A stretch of 64,000 bases of DNA from Liolophura sinensis (lineage: Eukaryota > Mollusca > Polyplacophora > Chitonida > Chitonidae), in NCBI RefSeq assembly GCF_032854445.1, contig NC_088301.1, forward strand, positions 20,269,808-20,333,807, in the 5' to 3' direction. Below the pieces are notes generated by a model, which was given only the letters and a program-made list of their open reading frames with translations, made no database searches and was not told the origin of the DNA. A program made the position numbers and the translations under genes. Of the stretch, positions 22,401-30,544 are shown one piece after another; positions within the stretch are counted from its first letter, which is position 1, and each line of letters begins with the position of its first letter.

Positions 22401-23688
22401 GTCACTTTGGAAACCACATAGGACTTGGAAAAACACTTCGAATCTTAGTGGCTCATTTCTTCTTTTTGACTAGAAGCATTTTTTGTGAGACTAAAGATAT
22501 AAGCCAACTTGTATCAAATACTAGTACGCGTTTTTATGAATAATAATCAATAGTTGTTAAGGTATGCTAATACTTAACATGTGCTAACTAAACTGAAATC
22601 GTAAGTGAATCCTGCTTGAGAACACATGTGGTCATCTGTCATTAGTTTGCCATGCTGCAGTATGTGTATTATGTACCACAATTATAAGAATGAAAGTTAT
22701 GTTTGTTATTTATTTATTTGGTGGGTGTTTAATGGCGTACTCAAGTATTTGTCAGAAAGTTACATCTGTGGTACAGTGATTTTCCACACTTTACAGTGTC
22801 TAAAACAAAAAAGGTATCTCAGTGACTAGAGTATACAGGCTACCTTTTTTTCGATTTTATGACCTAAACACGGATATAGACTCGCTTCAGTGCAAGGTTT
22901 ACAAGGCTCATAAGTCGCACATTTGTCATATAACAGGGAAAGAGGATTAATACATACCATAATGTACAATGCGGTCTAGTTATAAATTTTTTCATAAATT
23001 TAAGGAACTTTTTTTATCGATTTTAAGCGGTAACACGTCTACTGAAGAGGCTGATATTTCTTGAAAGGTAGAATTGAGGAAACTACAAAATAATAGCAAA
23101 CATTCTATTGGATTTACGATGATCTATTTTTACCAAAACCCTCCGGTATCGTCCCTTTAAGGTCCTGTTGTCTGTATCAAGACCAACGTCTTATTCCAAC
23201 CAGCCAACTAGGGCCCCTCAGCATTGTAAGGAAGTCATACTCACATCTCTGACAGGTAGGTCCGTCCCAGCCAGCGGAACAGTTCCCGGCACAGCCTGTC
23301 TGACGGTCACAGTCCTCAGCACAGTTACAGTTATACCGACAGCCTGCTCCTGAACGTCCAAACCGACATGTCTGTCCATCAGCTGACAGGTAGGAAACAA
23401 AATAGGTGAATAAGACCAGGTTTTACAGCAAGGTAAACTGAATTAGCTGAACCACGTGGTAGGAATGTATGTACCAGTGAAGGTGAAATTGATAAAAGAA
23501 TCAGGGAAAGTACATAAATGGTATAAAATATATATCTCGTATTCATGCCATTTCTGTGTTACCATTTCTTATTTAACCACTTATTGGTAAATACATGTGC
23601 ATTCGAGTGTCGCATATATTAAATCAATCCACATACCCTTCACAGCGTGCAATATCAAAATGGTGAAGATGAGAGACATTTGCAGCAT
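1291..23688 (-). CDS. Gene A: receptor-type tyrosine phosphatase, ectodomain to juxtamembrane part (3' exons outside window)
   Basis: Predicted type I membrane receptor phosphatase. Coding exons in transcript order: 23688-23637, 23382-23245, 19923-19684, 15800-15585, 14041-13946, 13237-13091, 10254-10111, 9712-9575, 5887-5773, 5175-5072, 1457-1291. All junctions have AG acceptors and GT donors on the minus strand, and the phases agree (519 codons, open throughout). Domains: signal peptide (residues 1-17), Cys-rich EGF-like module (18-63), F5/8C or F-type-lectin-like domain (about 64-214), four EGF-like modules (215-390), transmembrane helix (about 400-425), and an acidic cytoplasmic juxtamembrane segment ending just before where D1 begins. 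The two PTP domains are expected left of position 1, because paralogue B has them in that place. Ligand and substrate are unknown; adhesion or lectin-type sensing coupled to dephosphorylation is inference. No clear core promoter was recognised upstream of 23,688. Confidence 0.85.
2095..2330. repeat. Irregular short repeats flanking the 64-bp array
   Basis: Loose repeats of about 30-35 bp built on CCATCCAGTTCATATGTACTGATATCAA-like text (variable copies) lie here. Similar text resumes at 4,735-5,020, and the same flanks exist in paralogue B (47,220-47,390 and 47,615-47,900). They probably represent an older, decayed repeat in which the 64-bp array sits. Confidence 0.5.
2330..4735. repeat. 64-bp minisatellite, about 37 units
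   Basis: A tandem array of a 63-64-bp unit, recognisable by TCTAGTTATATCAAGG spaced 63 or 64 bp apart (for example at 4,080 and 4,144). Unit variants differ in CGTCC(A/G)-CATTTC/AGTTC/ACATC and in GTGCTAATATTA or GTGCAATATGA. Inside it, 2,451-3,217 is repeated at 3,218-3,984 with very few differences, a higher-order period of exactly 767 bp (12 units). Paralogue B keeps only about four units at 47,385-47,615, so the expansion is specific to copy A. The open frames across it are side effects of the periodicity. Confidence 0.95.
5072..5175 (-). CDS. Gene A exon: basic cytoplasmic segment
   Basis: 104-bp exon (phase 2 in, 1 out) between the transmembrane and acidic juxtamembrane exons. It encodes a stop-transfer-like RRRG followed by a polar stretch ending RPQHDDPIPQHNI. 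The paralogous exon is 47,955-48,058. It joins in frame to the flanking exons on both sides. Confidence 0.85.
5773..5887 (-). CDS. Gene A exon: transmembrane helix
   Basis: 115-bp exon encoding the membrane span. After [10 protein letters not shown] comes a Gly-rich run, then [13 protein letters not shown] and Arg residues at the cytoplasmic face. The exon and its splice sites are nearly identical to 48,675-48,789 of paralogue B. It must be preceded by an exon ending in a single G (giving Glu). The T left by the dead EGF exon at 6,719 would instead make TAA. Confidence 0.92.
6020..6540. repeat. Interspersed repeat (family R) fragment
   Basis: One of several diverged copies of a non-coding element of roughly 350-400 bp. 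Landmarks are ACTATCACACTGTCGT, TTTTACTCTCTA(C/T)GCTGTA, CATTGTTTTAATGT, GTGTGTTAAATGT, AGTAATTCTACAC and CCAACTGAGGTAAACTGAC. Other copies lie near 11,740-11,900, 12,480-12,960, 31,600-31,950, 48,880-49,160, 56,100-56,270, 56,840-57,110, 58,440-58,700 and 59,900-60,100. It is unclassified, with no terminal structure I could define. Confidence 0.5.
6719..6856 (-). pseudogene. Dead membrane-proximal EGF exon of gene A
   Basis: A 138-bp relic closely matching the live exon at 9,575-9,712, including the intron text on its high-coordinate side, so it is a tandem exon duplicate. The acceptor AG has become AT (plus-strand CT to AT at 6,857-6,858). Two framework cysteines are Tyr (QEVYGQ and GTYTSC). 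The last exon base is T, which would create TAA when joined to the transmembrane exon. All three point to loss of use. The paralogue at 49,339-49,475 is dead through different lesions. Confidence 0.75.
7300..7665. repeat. Second copy of the intronic module in gene A
   Basis: Matches 260-665 and the two gene B copies. A short plus-strand open frame (7,494-7,760) runs across it, but it has no recognisable domain and is not kept open in paralogue B, so I do not call a gene here. Confidence 0.45.
8085..8825 (-). pseudogene. Cluster of decayed EGF-like units, period about 139 bp
   Basis: Five or so tandem units read on the minus strand as fragments of an EGF-like module: [14 protein letters not shown], then [20 protein letters not shown]-like text in a shifted frame. 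Period 139 bp (for example 8,348 to 8,487) is not a multiple of three. Units carry stops such as TGA in place of the Cys codon after CEGG, and I find no acceptor/donor pair giving an open phase-1 exon. The cluster lies between the live exon at 9,575 and the dead exon at 6,719, where extra EGF exons would be expected. Paralogue B has about two units at 50,455-50,790. Confidence 0.7.
8826..8960 (+). pseudogene. Inverted decayed EGF unit
   Basis: One further unit of the same EGF-derived repeat in the opposite orientation. The plus strand reads TCSENC, then TGTCDGRCHPDYTG-like text. With the minus-strand cluster immediately to its left it forms a potential hairpin. The same inverted unit is kept in paralogue B at 50,795-50,945, so the inversion is older than the gene duplication. 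Confidence 0.65.
9069..9449 (-). other. Unidentified 126-codon open frame, broken in paralogue
   Basis: A minus-strand open frame that includes [20 protein letters not shown] and YDIGSEMVVFFLAF. I do not recognise it. The homologous stretch in copy B (about 51,130-51,450) is clearly alignable at the DNA level but has frameshifts and a stop, and no splice sites tie it to gene A. It may be a mobile-element relic or intron sequence that is open by chance. Confidence 0.3.
9425..9520. repeat. Collapsed relic of the inverted repeat seen in copy B
   Basis: The text GATCCGTTGGTGATAATCC is followed after a few bases by CACCAACTGTC and ATTAAACCGCGC. These are pieces of the left-arm and right-arm sequence that flank the 27-bp array in copy B (51,478-51,569 and 54,009-54,100). 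Here they are joined almost directly, with no array between them. Confidence 0.55.
9575..9712 (-). CDS. Gene A exon: EGF-like module 4 (membrane-proximal live one)
   Basis: 138-bp symmetric phase 1-1 exon with acceptor CCCAG and donor GTACGC. It encodes a Cys-rich MEGF-type module, CPRGTFGNQCREECGQC followed by [11 protein letters not shown] and GWLGDLCKE. Preserved cysteines and splice sites distinguish it from its dead duplicate at 6,719-6,856. Two potential N-glycosylation sites are visible (NHT, NGT). Confidence 0.9.
10111..10254 (-). CDS. Gene A exon: EGF-like module 3
   Basis: 144-bp phase 1-1 exon with donor GTAAGT. It encodes [18 protein letters not shown], then GAVCDRVSG and GYTGPRCE, an eight-cysteine pattern of the multiple-EGF (MEGF/SREC) type. 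It is almost identical to 54,716-54,859 in gene B. Confidence 0.92.
10631..10860 (+). mobile_element. tRNA-derived SINE (family 1), diverged
   Basis: Head TGACCCAGGAGCC and GTTCAAGTCCAGCTCATG, body CCTGCGGATGGTCGTG and CACCATAATGCTG, tail GTGAAATATTCTTGGGTACGG. The same insertion exists in paralogue B (55,083-55,305), so it is older than the gene duplication. Confidence 0.75.
11001..11735. mobile_element. Foldback element rich in GATGGCACGAAGCGATG
   Basis: The ends are inverted: ATATGAAAGCCGGATAA at 11,001 and TTATCCAGCTTTCATA near 11,719-11,735. Inside, many copies of CGATGGCACGAAGCGATG on the left face CATCGCTTCATGCCGTCGTG and similar text on the right, forming nested hairpins. It has no coding capacity. 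A partner in B spans about 55,440-56,110 with a decayed left end, and a third related copy lies at 43,515-43,795. It is best described as a MITE-like foldback element. Confidence 0.6.
11740..12960. repeat. Family R interspersed repeat copies
   Basis: Contains at least two partial, partly overlapping family R copies (landmarks at 11,755-11,900 and 12,480-12,960). The remaining text here aligns with 56,100-57,030 and 59,890-60,110 of copy B. Copy A has only one short stretch (about 12,670) where copy B has the 43-bp array. No coding signal was seen. Confidence 0.45.
13091..13237 (-). CDS. Gene A exon: EGF-like module 2
   Basis: 147-bp phase 1-1 exon, acceptor CACCAG and donor GTAAGT. It encodes [18 protein letters not shown], then [20 protein letters not shown] and YNCTT. 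It has an MEGF-type cysteine pattern. The paralogue is 60,657-60,803. Confidence 0.92.
13946..14041 (-). CDS. Gene A exon: EGF-like module 1 (short)
   Basis: 96-bp phase 1-1 exon encoding the 31-residue [20 protein letters not shown] plus SRCDDHGLRCE, with donor GTAAGC directly after. Joined to the lectin-like exon it reads CEVRLF then VCSEGWYG, so the EGF chain follows the galactose-binding domain without a linker. Open sequence on both sides of the exon is intronic. An AAT microsatellite (about 14,056-14,085) sits just beyond the acceptor. Confidence 0.88.
14730..15005. repeat. Degenerate purine-rich repeat
   Basis: Imperfect units of about 25-30 bp around ATCGGAAGATCGTGAA and ACCATCAGAAAA. 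They keep a short frame open (14,782-15,006), but that is compositional. The counterpart in copy B is 62,190-62,455. Confidence 0.5.
15585..15800 (-). CDS. Gene A exon: galactose-binding (F5/8C / F-type lectin-like) domain, second half
   Basis: 216-bp phase 1-1 exon with acceptor TTCCAG and donor GTAAGC. It encodes SRRLNGFTLSVG, an Asn- and Thr-rich loop with glycosylation sites (NQS, NGS), then NTVQISLP and LTLCEVRLF. The ERL...F.L.VG and L.LCEVE.F pattern is the usual C-terminal half of F-type lectin or fucolectin-like domains. The paralogue is 63,015-63,230. Confidence 0.85.
16220..18845 (-). mobile_element. Degenerate Penelope-like retroelement with N-terminal GIY-YIG domain
   Basis: All coding pieces are on the minus strand. 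First comes a GIY-YIG endonuclease region (18,560-18,110): NCLACPSF, a VYLVTCKKCGQQYVGKT core, NGHRNSV, and FWMLKIGSVFPYGLNDN. A linker region then contains EPPCISYEYTKTIASKIFNY. The reverse transcriptase follows (17,600-16,300): DVSTWDFSTLYTTIPHKHLI, IPKGTNCTPLLAHLYLFSY, SINDLLALNNPHIAE, and KLYDKRD-like text. This domain order matches the permuted Penelope-like clade (Chlamys/Naiad group), not classical Penelope, which has the endonuclease at the C-terminus. The catalytic YIDD box reads SIND, and several frameshifts and stops break the frame, so it is dead. Boundaries are inferred from where copy A stops and resumes matching copy B (63,655 and about 63,785). Confidence 0.85.
19378..19632 (-). 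mobile_element. tRNA-derived SINE (family 1), near full length
   Basis: The minus strand reads from a tRNA-like head (GGGGCCTCCGTGGCTCAGTC, GGTTAGCGCGCTAGCGCAGC), through GTTCAAGTCCAGCTTATGC and CCTGCGAATGGTCGTGGG, to a tail of TAAAACACCAATCAAATAAA and ATTT repeats. It lies inside the gene A intron just downstream of the 19,684 donor. Confidence 0.85.
19684..19923 (-). CDS. Gene A exon: galactose-binding (F5/8C / F-type lectin-like) domain, first half
   Basis: 240-bp phase 1-1 exon with donor GTAAGT. It encodes NVALHQMTNQLSNYS, AFAVDGK, CTHTMNDLRSWWTVTLN and FQIYNR. NVALxxxTxQSS, AVDG, CTHT, WW.V.L and IYNR are the hallmarks of eel-fucolectin/F5-8C-type domains. The RGD-like sugar-contact motif of canonical F-type lectins reads RVE here, so fucose binding is uncertain. 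The matching exon of gene B lies right of the window. Confidence 0.85.
19924..23244. other. Long intron of gene A with a shifted paralogous segment
   Basis: No exon was recognised. The part from about 20,970 to 22,950 is alignable with 44,010-44,960, which in gene B lies in a different intron (between the juxtamembrane exon and the first D1 exon). Shared text includes CCCCAGAGA...TACGATAAG, CGCCAAAA..., TTTTGTCAT and AGTTACATCTGTGG. A 77-codon plus frame (21,823-22,056) is unrecognised. This looks like a dispersed non-coding repeat. Confidence 0.45.
23245..23382 (-). CDS. Gene A exon: N-terminal Cys-rich EGF-like module
   Basis: 138-bp phase 1-1 exon, acceptor TGTCAG and donor GTGAGT. It encodes DGQTCRFGRSGAGCRYNCNC, then DCDRQTGCAGNC and GWDGPTCQR. 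The C.C...C.....GC..NC..GW.GP.CQ pattern is that of laminin-EGF/MEGF-type modules that precede fucolectin-like domains. It reads straight into CNVALHQ of the next exon. Confidence 0.85.
23637..23688 (-). CDS. Gene A first coding exon: signal peptide
   Basis: The ATG at 23,688 opens MLQMSLIFTILILHAVK with donor GTATGT after one more base. Joined to the next exon it continues ADGQTCRFG, a typical hydrophobic signal peptide with a small-residue cleavage site. An in-frame ATG at 23,796 would add 36 residues ahead of the hydrophobic core, so I prefer 23,688. No TATA box was identified. Confidence 0.75.
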
Positions 23689-24299
23689 CGGGAATGTATT
23701 CCTGATGATTCGTAGAAGGAGAAATTCAGTCAAGTTGTTGTCACCGATCTGTCCTACACAGACTGTGCTGTCTACACCAACCTTTACTAAGCCCAAATTT
23801 CTGCGTATTAAGATGGTTGGTTTTAATAAATCCCATTCAGGTGATCACTTATAGTCTTGGTAAAGTAAAGCCAGACGTTCAAATTGTGGGGTAGCTCACA
23901 CCACACATTCTGTGCAGGTAAGTCTGGTTAGCCTCTAGTCTTTTGTGTTATATGTGTCATACTATTTGCTCTCTTTATGAGTGTCATGAATCGTTTTATT
24001 TGTTAGCCTGAATCTGCTTATACGTCTATACACAAAACATGTTATGAAATGTCTCAGCTATGCTTCGGTTCAGTGTTAGCTTTTATTCGTCGTCTACGTA
24101 TCTGTACCCCAGGGGACATTTTGAAATCTCTATATTCTCAGCTTGAGATCTCTTGCTCAAAATTCGGACATTTTAAACTGATGTTTATTTAAAAAATAAA
24201 TGGAGATGTATTTAAAGTATGTGGAACTATATTTTAGTATCATCATACCATCTCTATATGGATAATAACTTCTGATTTATTTCATTGCAACGTTATATT

Positions 24300-24560
24300 T
24301 GGTATACGCTGCCTGGCTTGGCACTCAGCACAGAGAGACTAGGGCTAGAAAAGATGACTGGACCAGTGTTAGTATAATGTGACTGGGTGGGGTGTCATGT
24401 CTGGTTTCCATGGGTATGATACTTAAGTGGCGGCAACGCTTTGGCGGCATGGACACAGTATTTCTACGTACACTTTAGAACTCGTCGTCATTTGACTGAA
24501 AAGTTGTTAAGTATGAAACCCCAAGCATACATGTACGCATATACATTCACGCATACATAC
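24300..24560 (+). mobile_element. tRNA-derived SINE (family 2), diverged
   Basis: Contains GGCACTCAGCACAGAGAGA, CCAGTGTTAGTATAATGTGA, TCATTTGACTGAAAAGTTG and the tail GAAACCCCAAGCATACATG. These are the body and tail of the family seen complete at 60,103-60,475. Confidence 0.7.
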
Positions 24561-26284
24561 ATTTCATTCCAAACGTTTCATTCTATAAGCCTACAGGTAC
24601 AGACAGCAAGGTAAAACGTCTTGTAGCTAACATGTCAGGATTACAAATCTTGAAAAATTTGGAAACAACAGTCATACAAGGCAGTAGCCTTTTTGATTAT
24701 TTAATAATTAATGTTCTGATTTACTTTAACACTGAATCGAGATATGTCTTACTTATGTGTTGAGTAAATAGGTCATAGCCTGACAGAGAGACACAGGTAC
24801 ATCGGTGAAATACCATCCCTTCAGTATGACCTGCGTATTTACAAACCCACTCACCCCACACTTTTAACCAGATCTATTTGTAACAACTGAAAGAGTTACC
24901 TGTGACGATTTAGCTTGTGTGATTCCCCTATAGTTAAGAAATGTCAATTCTTTAGTCTGTCAGCCTTTCCTCGTGGGTTACGAATTATTATATGCTATTT
25001 TCTCTACTCTACGTAAGTTTGTCTTTATAATTCAGTAAAATATTCATGAGTAGGACGTAAACACGTATGAAACAAATAAATATATAAATTCAAAAAAATA
25101 TCTATTTATAACTATCTTGCTTGGATGAACGTAATTGTAACTCCTGTGACCCGAAGACAAAGAAGTTAGTGCTCATAAGGTAGATCAAGTTAGCTATGTT
25201 CACCTCATTGGTCCACATTATATTAAATGCCCAATGAAATTGGCTTCTTCTTAACGGAGTCTGTAAATAGATGAAGTGGAGACATTTTGAGATTTAATCC
25301 ACTGCTCAATCTGACCGTAATTATACAAATCACACGACCTTTAGAACAAGAGAAGATACTGGCTGAAATGAATCCCCTTCACAGGATACATAACCTGTCC
25401 GCCGCAAATCGTACACGCGTGGTTTTCAGGTGCATGCTATGTGACTGTTACAAAATTGATTTCAGTTAGGGACACATGTATTAGTAACACAAAACGGCAA
25501 GAAATCTAATGTTTCAAGGACATTCAGTAGTTGTGTCTATGTCATTTTAACCCGAAGGCGTACCTGCATCGTATTGTATAAAACCGACATATTGGATATA
25601 TAAACTCACGTAGCTAACAATTAATTATTCCGGGTCGGAATGAATCCAATCCGCTGCTATTATTAGTTGTATTTTTTTGCCTTTTGTGGTTGTCCTTTTT
25701 CTGTGGGGTGTTTCTTTTTTGTTCTGCTTGTTGGATGGTATTGTTCGTAGCGAAGGATTCGGTTTCATTTGACTCTTTTACCAATTTCATTGTCAGACAT
25801 TGGGTTTTAAGTGCGGAGATTAAGTATGGTGATGGGTGACGCCATGTATGGCTGAAGTATTTTTCATGTGCATTGTGAAGTTCAGTAAACGATGTGTGTA
25901 GGGTTTGTGAACATTATGAAATTCCATCTCCTCTTGAACGACTGAGTAATTATTTATGTACAATCCACAGATTTTAAGGCACACCAGTGCGGCAATAGTT
26001 CTCCATGAACTAACAATTGCCGATTAACACCTCTCATTGCCTTGGCGCGAATCATTTTATGGAATGGAGTCGCCCTTTCAACTAATTTATATGTGTATGT
26101 CTCGTCTTTGACCAGTTTGTACTTGCCAGTTTGGTATTTTCCCCGTACCGAACGTTCATTGGCTAACACGGATGACGTCATTTTTTACTTTTAAAACAAG
26201 CAGGTTATTTTGAATCGAGAAATTTGAATGGTCTGTTGTGTGGAGATAGTAACAAATATGTTTTCGAGTATTTCGTCTATAGGG

Positions 26285-26385
26285 CTTACTGGAGCAATAA
26301 GCAAGGCAGATATTTTTGTCCAAAGACTGAAAAGTGTTGAGTACGACGTTAAACCCCAAGCATGCATAAACATACATTTTTGTTG
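26285..26385 (+). mobile_element. SINE family 2, 3' fragment
   Basis: Only the 3' end is present: GACTGAAAAGTGTTGAGTAC followed by GACGTTAAACCCCAAGCATG. Confidence 0.65.
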
Positions 26386-26594
26386 AGAACATGGTTGGTT
26401 GAAATCTACACTGTCAGTTTAGACCAAGAGATTAGCACTATGGTTTGTAGCTTGTCAGCCAATCAGATGAGTACAGAGAAATTACTATTCAGGTTATTAT
26501 TCCAGAGACAGTTATCTAAACAGCTATCGACTTTAATCTAAACCCTGTGTCTGATACTGCCGTATTTGGTATTGTTGTCAAGTTTAGTATAATA

Positions 26595-26770
26595 TATTTA
26601 TTTATTTATTTGATTGGTGTTTTACGCCATACTCAAGAATATTTCACTTATACGACGGTGGCCAGCATTATGGTGGGAGGAAATCGGGCAAAGCCCGGGG
26701 GAAACCCACAACCATCCGCAGGTTGCTGTCTGACCTTCCCACGTACGGCCGGAGAGGAAGCCAGCATGTA
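26595..26770 (-). mobile_element. SINE family 1, 5'-truncated
   Basis: ATTT-repeat tail, GTGTTTTACGCCATACTCAA, ACGGTGGCCAGCATTATGG, GGAAACCCACAACCATCCGC, ending near GAAGCCAGCATG. The tRNA-like head is missing. Confidence 0.8.
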
Positions 26771-26877
26771 GTATAATATAAACTTCATGAATGAATGTTA
26801 TTTTATCTCTTGTAGTATATGATTTCACGACAGTATCGTTTTAAAGCAAGATGTTAGGAAATTTTGGATTGACAATG

Positions 26878-26935
26878 GATTTACCGCCCCCTAAGCGGAC
26901 GCCCTACCAACTGAGCTATCGGGGCAGGTGGCCGA
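26878..26935 (-). mobile_element. SINE head (tRNA-like) fragment
   Basis: The minus strand reads GCCCCGATAGCTCAGTTGG then TAGGGCGTCCGCTTAG, the 5' half of a tRNA with an A box. No 3' tRNA half follows, so it is a SINE family 2-type head and not a tRNA gene. Confidence 0.6.
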
Positions 26936-27830
26936 GGCAATGGGTTCTTGGTGTTGAAACCAATCTTATGCAGTTTAACATTATGAATTAGACAAAAAAG
27001 TATTCAGACTGCATTTTACTCTCAATAATATGAACGTACAATGTGTCAATGTTTAGAGTTTTGGTTCAGAAAAAACTTGTATATAGCGTGACGTCATAAT
27101 ATATTCATACCTATACTGACACAACACATCATCCCTTCTGCTCTTCACCTCCCGCCCAACTCTCCTTTTCTTTGTTCTATAACTGAAAAAAAATGCCTTA
27201 AATTTTATTTATTGCAAGCAATTTTAGCTTTATCTCACACGATCCACACGATTGTGGACTTTTAGTTATGTTTTTGCTGACGTTGATTTGTCTAACTGCA
27301 CGTCTGTCTGCAACCCAGTGCAAACCGACCAACTGGGCTTATGTACAGAGTTTTGTCTTTTTGTATTTATTGATAAAATTTCTTAATATACAATGAACGT
27401 TTGCACTGTTGGTATCTACTTGTGAGGGGTTTTAGATCTAGAGTAGACATAAGTATGAAAGCTTCGGTGCCTGAAGGGTGCTTGACAATTGGCTTGAGCT
27501 TGTTTAGAAAAATGCTTCTTTATCGAATCCAACATATTGATAATACATTGTAATTCTCTTTTATCGGCCAGCCATTTTCTAAAGAAAACACTTAGCGTGC
27601 CAAAGGTATTTACTCGCCTTCTGAGAATAATACTTAATCGTTCCAGTGGACAAAGCTCTTGACAATATTATAATTGTTCGCGAGAATTATTATCAAGCTA
27701 TTGTGAAGAATGTAAATACGCCAGCAATAACTATCGCAGACTAAATGTATTATATCACGCTCTGAAAGAACTATACAAAAGCACTCGTAGTTATTTGAAA
27801 GAAGGGAGTTCAACTGAACCTTCCAGTCAA

Positions 27831-27880
27831 ATATATATATATATATAGATATATATATATATATGTGTGTGTGTGTGTAA

Positions 27881-27933
<53 letters not shown>
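27831..27933. repeat. Microsatellite (AT)n/(TG)n
   Basis: Alternating (AT)n and (TG)n tracts with a short AAATAT interruption. Alternating purine-pyrimidine DNA of this kind can adopt cruciform or Z-form structures. Confidence 0.98.
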
Positions 27934-27934
<1 letters not shown>

Positions 27935-28304
27935 AACTGAGCTGATTGACACTTGGATAATATATACATTATTGTGGGGTGAGAATGGTAGTATTGACAC
28001 ACGTATTAGTAGTAGAAGCAAATGTAAATATATTGTGAGGATAAGGTATTCATGCAGTCTAAGGCTCAAGCCGTTTGCACTTTGTCTTTCTTTTCAAGTG
28101 ATGTTTATGCACTTTAACTCTATAGTGCATTTAATTTTGATAAGGTAAGCCGGGTTTGGACATTTTTGAATGCCATAAATATTCGTGATGCTTTGATGTA
28201 CATCGCAATTCGGTGTGTTTACCAGATTTTTAAAAAAATCCAGATGCTTCAAGAATCGTTTGTATATAAGCTGCGTATGGAACCTGGGTGCCCAATGCAT
28301 GGTC

Positions 28305-28520
28305 GAATAGTTAGCATACTAACGCAGCACAATAACCCAGGAATCTCTCATTAGTGCGGTCTTTGTAAGCTCAATCCCAGCTCATGCCAGCTTCCTCTCG
28401 TGGGAAGGTCTGACACCAGTTTGCGGCTCTGCCCAGTTTCCTTCCACAATAATGCTGACCGCCGTCGCGTCAGTGAAATATTATTGAAAACGGCGTAAAA
28501 CACCCATAAAATAAATAAAT
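28305..28520 (+). mobile_element. SINE family 1, diverged copy
   Basis: CCCAGGAATCTCTCATTAGT, CAGCTTCCTCTCGTGGGAAG, AATAATGCTGACCGCCGTC, tail ACGGCGTAAAACACCCATAA and ATAAATAAAT. Confidence 0.75.
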
Positions 28521-28769
28521 GTATGGGAACTAAATTGTAATTTAGATGCGATGCCCGATTAGAAAGCTTGACGCACTTAGCTTGTTCAATGTTTCAAGCG
28601 ACTTTAATGAGAGTTTAACCCACTTGATATCTTGTCATAGGCTTTTTGCGATAGTTGTGTAGACAGGAATTGTTGGTATCAATGATAATTTGTAGCATTT
28701 AGCAGACCCATACATAGCTTAGCTGCATGGCTTGAAATAGAATTAGTTTTTGAAATCTCTACTTTTTAT

Positions 28770-29110
28770 ATTTGATTAATTGTTTTTAACGCCATACTCA
28801 ATCATTTTTCACATGATAGCCATTAGTGTTATATGTGGAGGGAACCGGAGTGTCTGAGAAAAACCACGGGCCTTCGGCAAGTTCCTGATAAACTATCTCA
28901 GATGTGACGTACAAATATGCACTGTGACACCATATTGGAGGAAGACAAGTGGTCCTCGATGAATGTCAGACCGGGCAAACCGCCACCCGTACATAGTCGA
29001 CTATTTACCGCCACCAAGGCCCAGCATGCATTGAGAGCTAGGAAATCTACAAATTCCCTGTACAAGGCTGGTTTAGAGCCAGTAACCTAAGACCAAACCT
29101 GACACCCAAC
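28770..29110. repeat. Diverged SINE-like repeat
   Basis: Starts with a family 1-like tail (TTTTTAACGCCATACTCAA) but continues into different text including GAAATCTACAAATTCCCTG and AAGGCTGG. A similar arrangement is seen at 29,625-29,850. Family and orientation are uncertain. Confidence 0.4.
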
Positions 29111-29212
29111 TTAACTACGGTACACTGACACGACAGATCAGGAACACAACCAAGTTAATGTATATCGACACCGAACTTAACACCCAACTATATGCTATAA
29201 CACCAGAGTGTA

Positions 29213-29272
29213 ATGACCCAGGAGCCTCTCATCAATGCAGTCGCTGTGAGTTTAAGTTCAGCTCATGTTATT
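29213..29272 (+). mobile_element. SINE family 1, 5' fragment
   Basis: Only AATGACCCAGGAGCCTCTC through AGTTCAGCTCATG is present. Confidence 0.6.
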
Positions 29273-30169
29273 AACAATTAATAATAATGACAACATCTTA
29301 AGAAAGGTTTACATTGCTCTTGTGTTCTTTTATTAAGATTGAAACGGGAACGCCCACCCGGGCTTCTTAATGCTGTGCATGTGGTTTAGCGGATAGATAT
29401 GTATACAGGAACATTTTCTCATTTGTTCAGCATTCTCAGACATGTGTATAAAAAAGACCTGTTTCTCTTTGATCTACCTTACTTTTGATGAAACATGTGG
29501 CCTAGCTTTGTTTATTTATTTTTTGACTGATTTATTGATTTGAGAAATTTAAGGCTGTTTTAAATAGCACATGGAAGTTTGTCCATAATTGTTTTCATTT
29601 AGCAAATTGCTGCTTTACCCATGCTCAATAATTCTTCTATTGGCTGTTAGTTTTGTGGATGGAGGAAATCGTAAATTGTTCAACGAACTTAATTGTAAGA
29701 CTGTGCACATGGCCACACAGCGCTTATAGTATTCCATGCAGGCGCCACAAAGAGTAACAGCGAGCGAATCCTCTAATTCCCTGTCCATGGCAGCAATGAA
29801 GTCGCAGTTAACACAATTATAGGTCGCCAGTGTCATAGCAGGCGTCGTAACTTGTCAACTATGGGCTTTAACAGGCAAGTAGTCTGTGAAACAGCTATCA
29901 CCCTTTACAGCTATCTTGAACAGTCATAAAACTTGCAAAAACCACAAGTCGTTTCTGGAACACTCGTGTCGTAGTTTAAAAAGCATAGATTGTTCCCCTA
30001 ATCCCAGTGCTTTATCCTCTCTTAGATCTGGTGCATTTGTTTTGCGCGCGGAGACCACAAAATAATTATGCTGTCAGTGTTATTTAGAAGTTGGCGTTCC
30101 TTATGGATATACAATTGCTGGGTTTAATCACACGACCGTTGGATATAGATACTAACTTTATCAAGTGCT

Positions 30170-30335
30170 TGTTAGCTTCCTCTTCGTACGTGGGACGGTC
30201 TTCCAGCAACATGCGAATGGTCGTGGGCTTCACCCGGGTTCTGCCCGGTTTCCTCCCACCATAATGCTGGCCGCCGTCGTATAAGTGACATATTCCCGAG
30301 TACGATGTAAAACACCTATCAAATAAGTAAACAAA
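30170..30335 (+). mobile_element. SINE family 1, 5'-truncated
   Basis: GTTAGCTTCCTCTTCGTACG, GGTTTCCTCCCACCATAATG, GCCGCCGTCGTATAAGTGA, tail GTAAAACACCTATCAAATAA. Confidence 0.8.
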
Positions 30336-30544
30336 TAGTTATCAAGTGATAACTTTTCATCACTTGATGACGATGTTAGTATCTAAATCGGAACGTCGTT
30401 TTAATAAATCCAGGAGTTGTACATCTGTATGGAATATCTTGTTGCGCAAAATGATACGCTGATTCCATCCAGTATGGTTAAAACTGATAGCAGGATTTCT
30501 TGTCGTGATATACATGTTATTATGTAAAATTACACTTTTGCAGG

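Noticed and set aside
25954-26181. 75-codon minus-strand open frame with an ATG next to TGACGTCA
   Set aside because: No recognisable domain, no paralogue and no neighbouring exon; length is within chance for this region.
27634-28148. Open frames rich in Tyr-Ile or Thr-His
   Set aside because: Translations of the (AT)n/(TG)n microsatellite.
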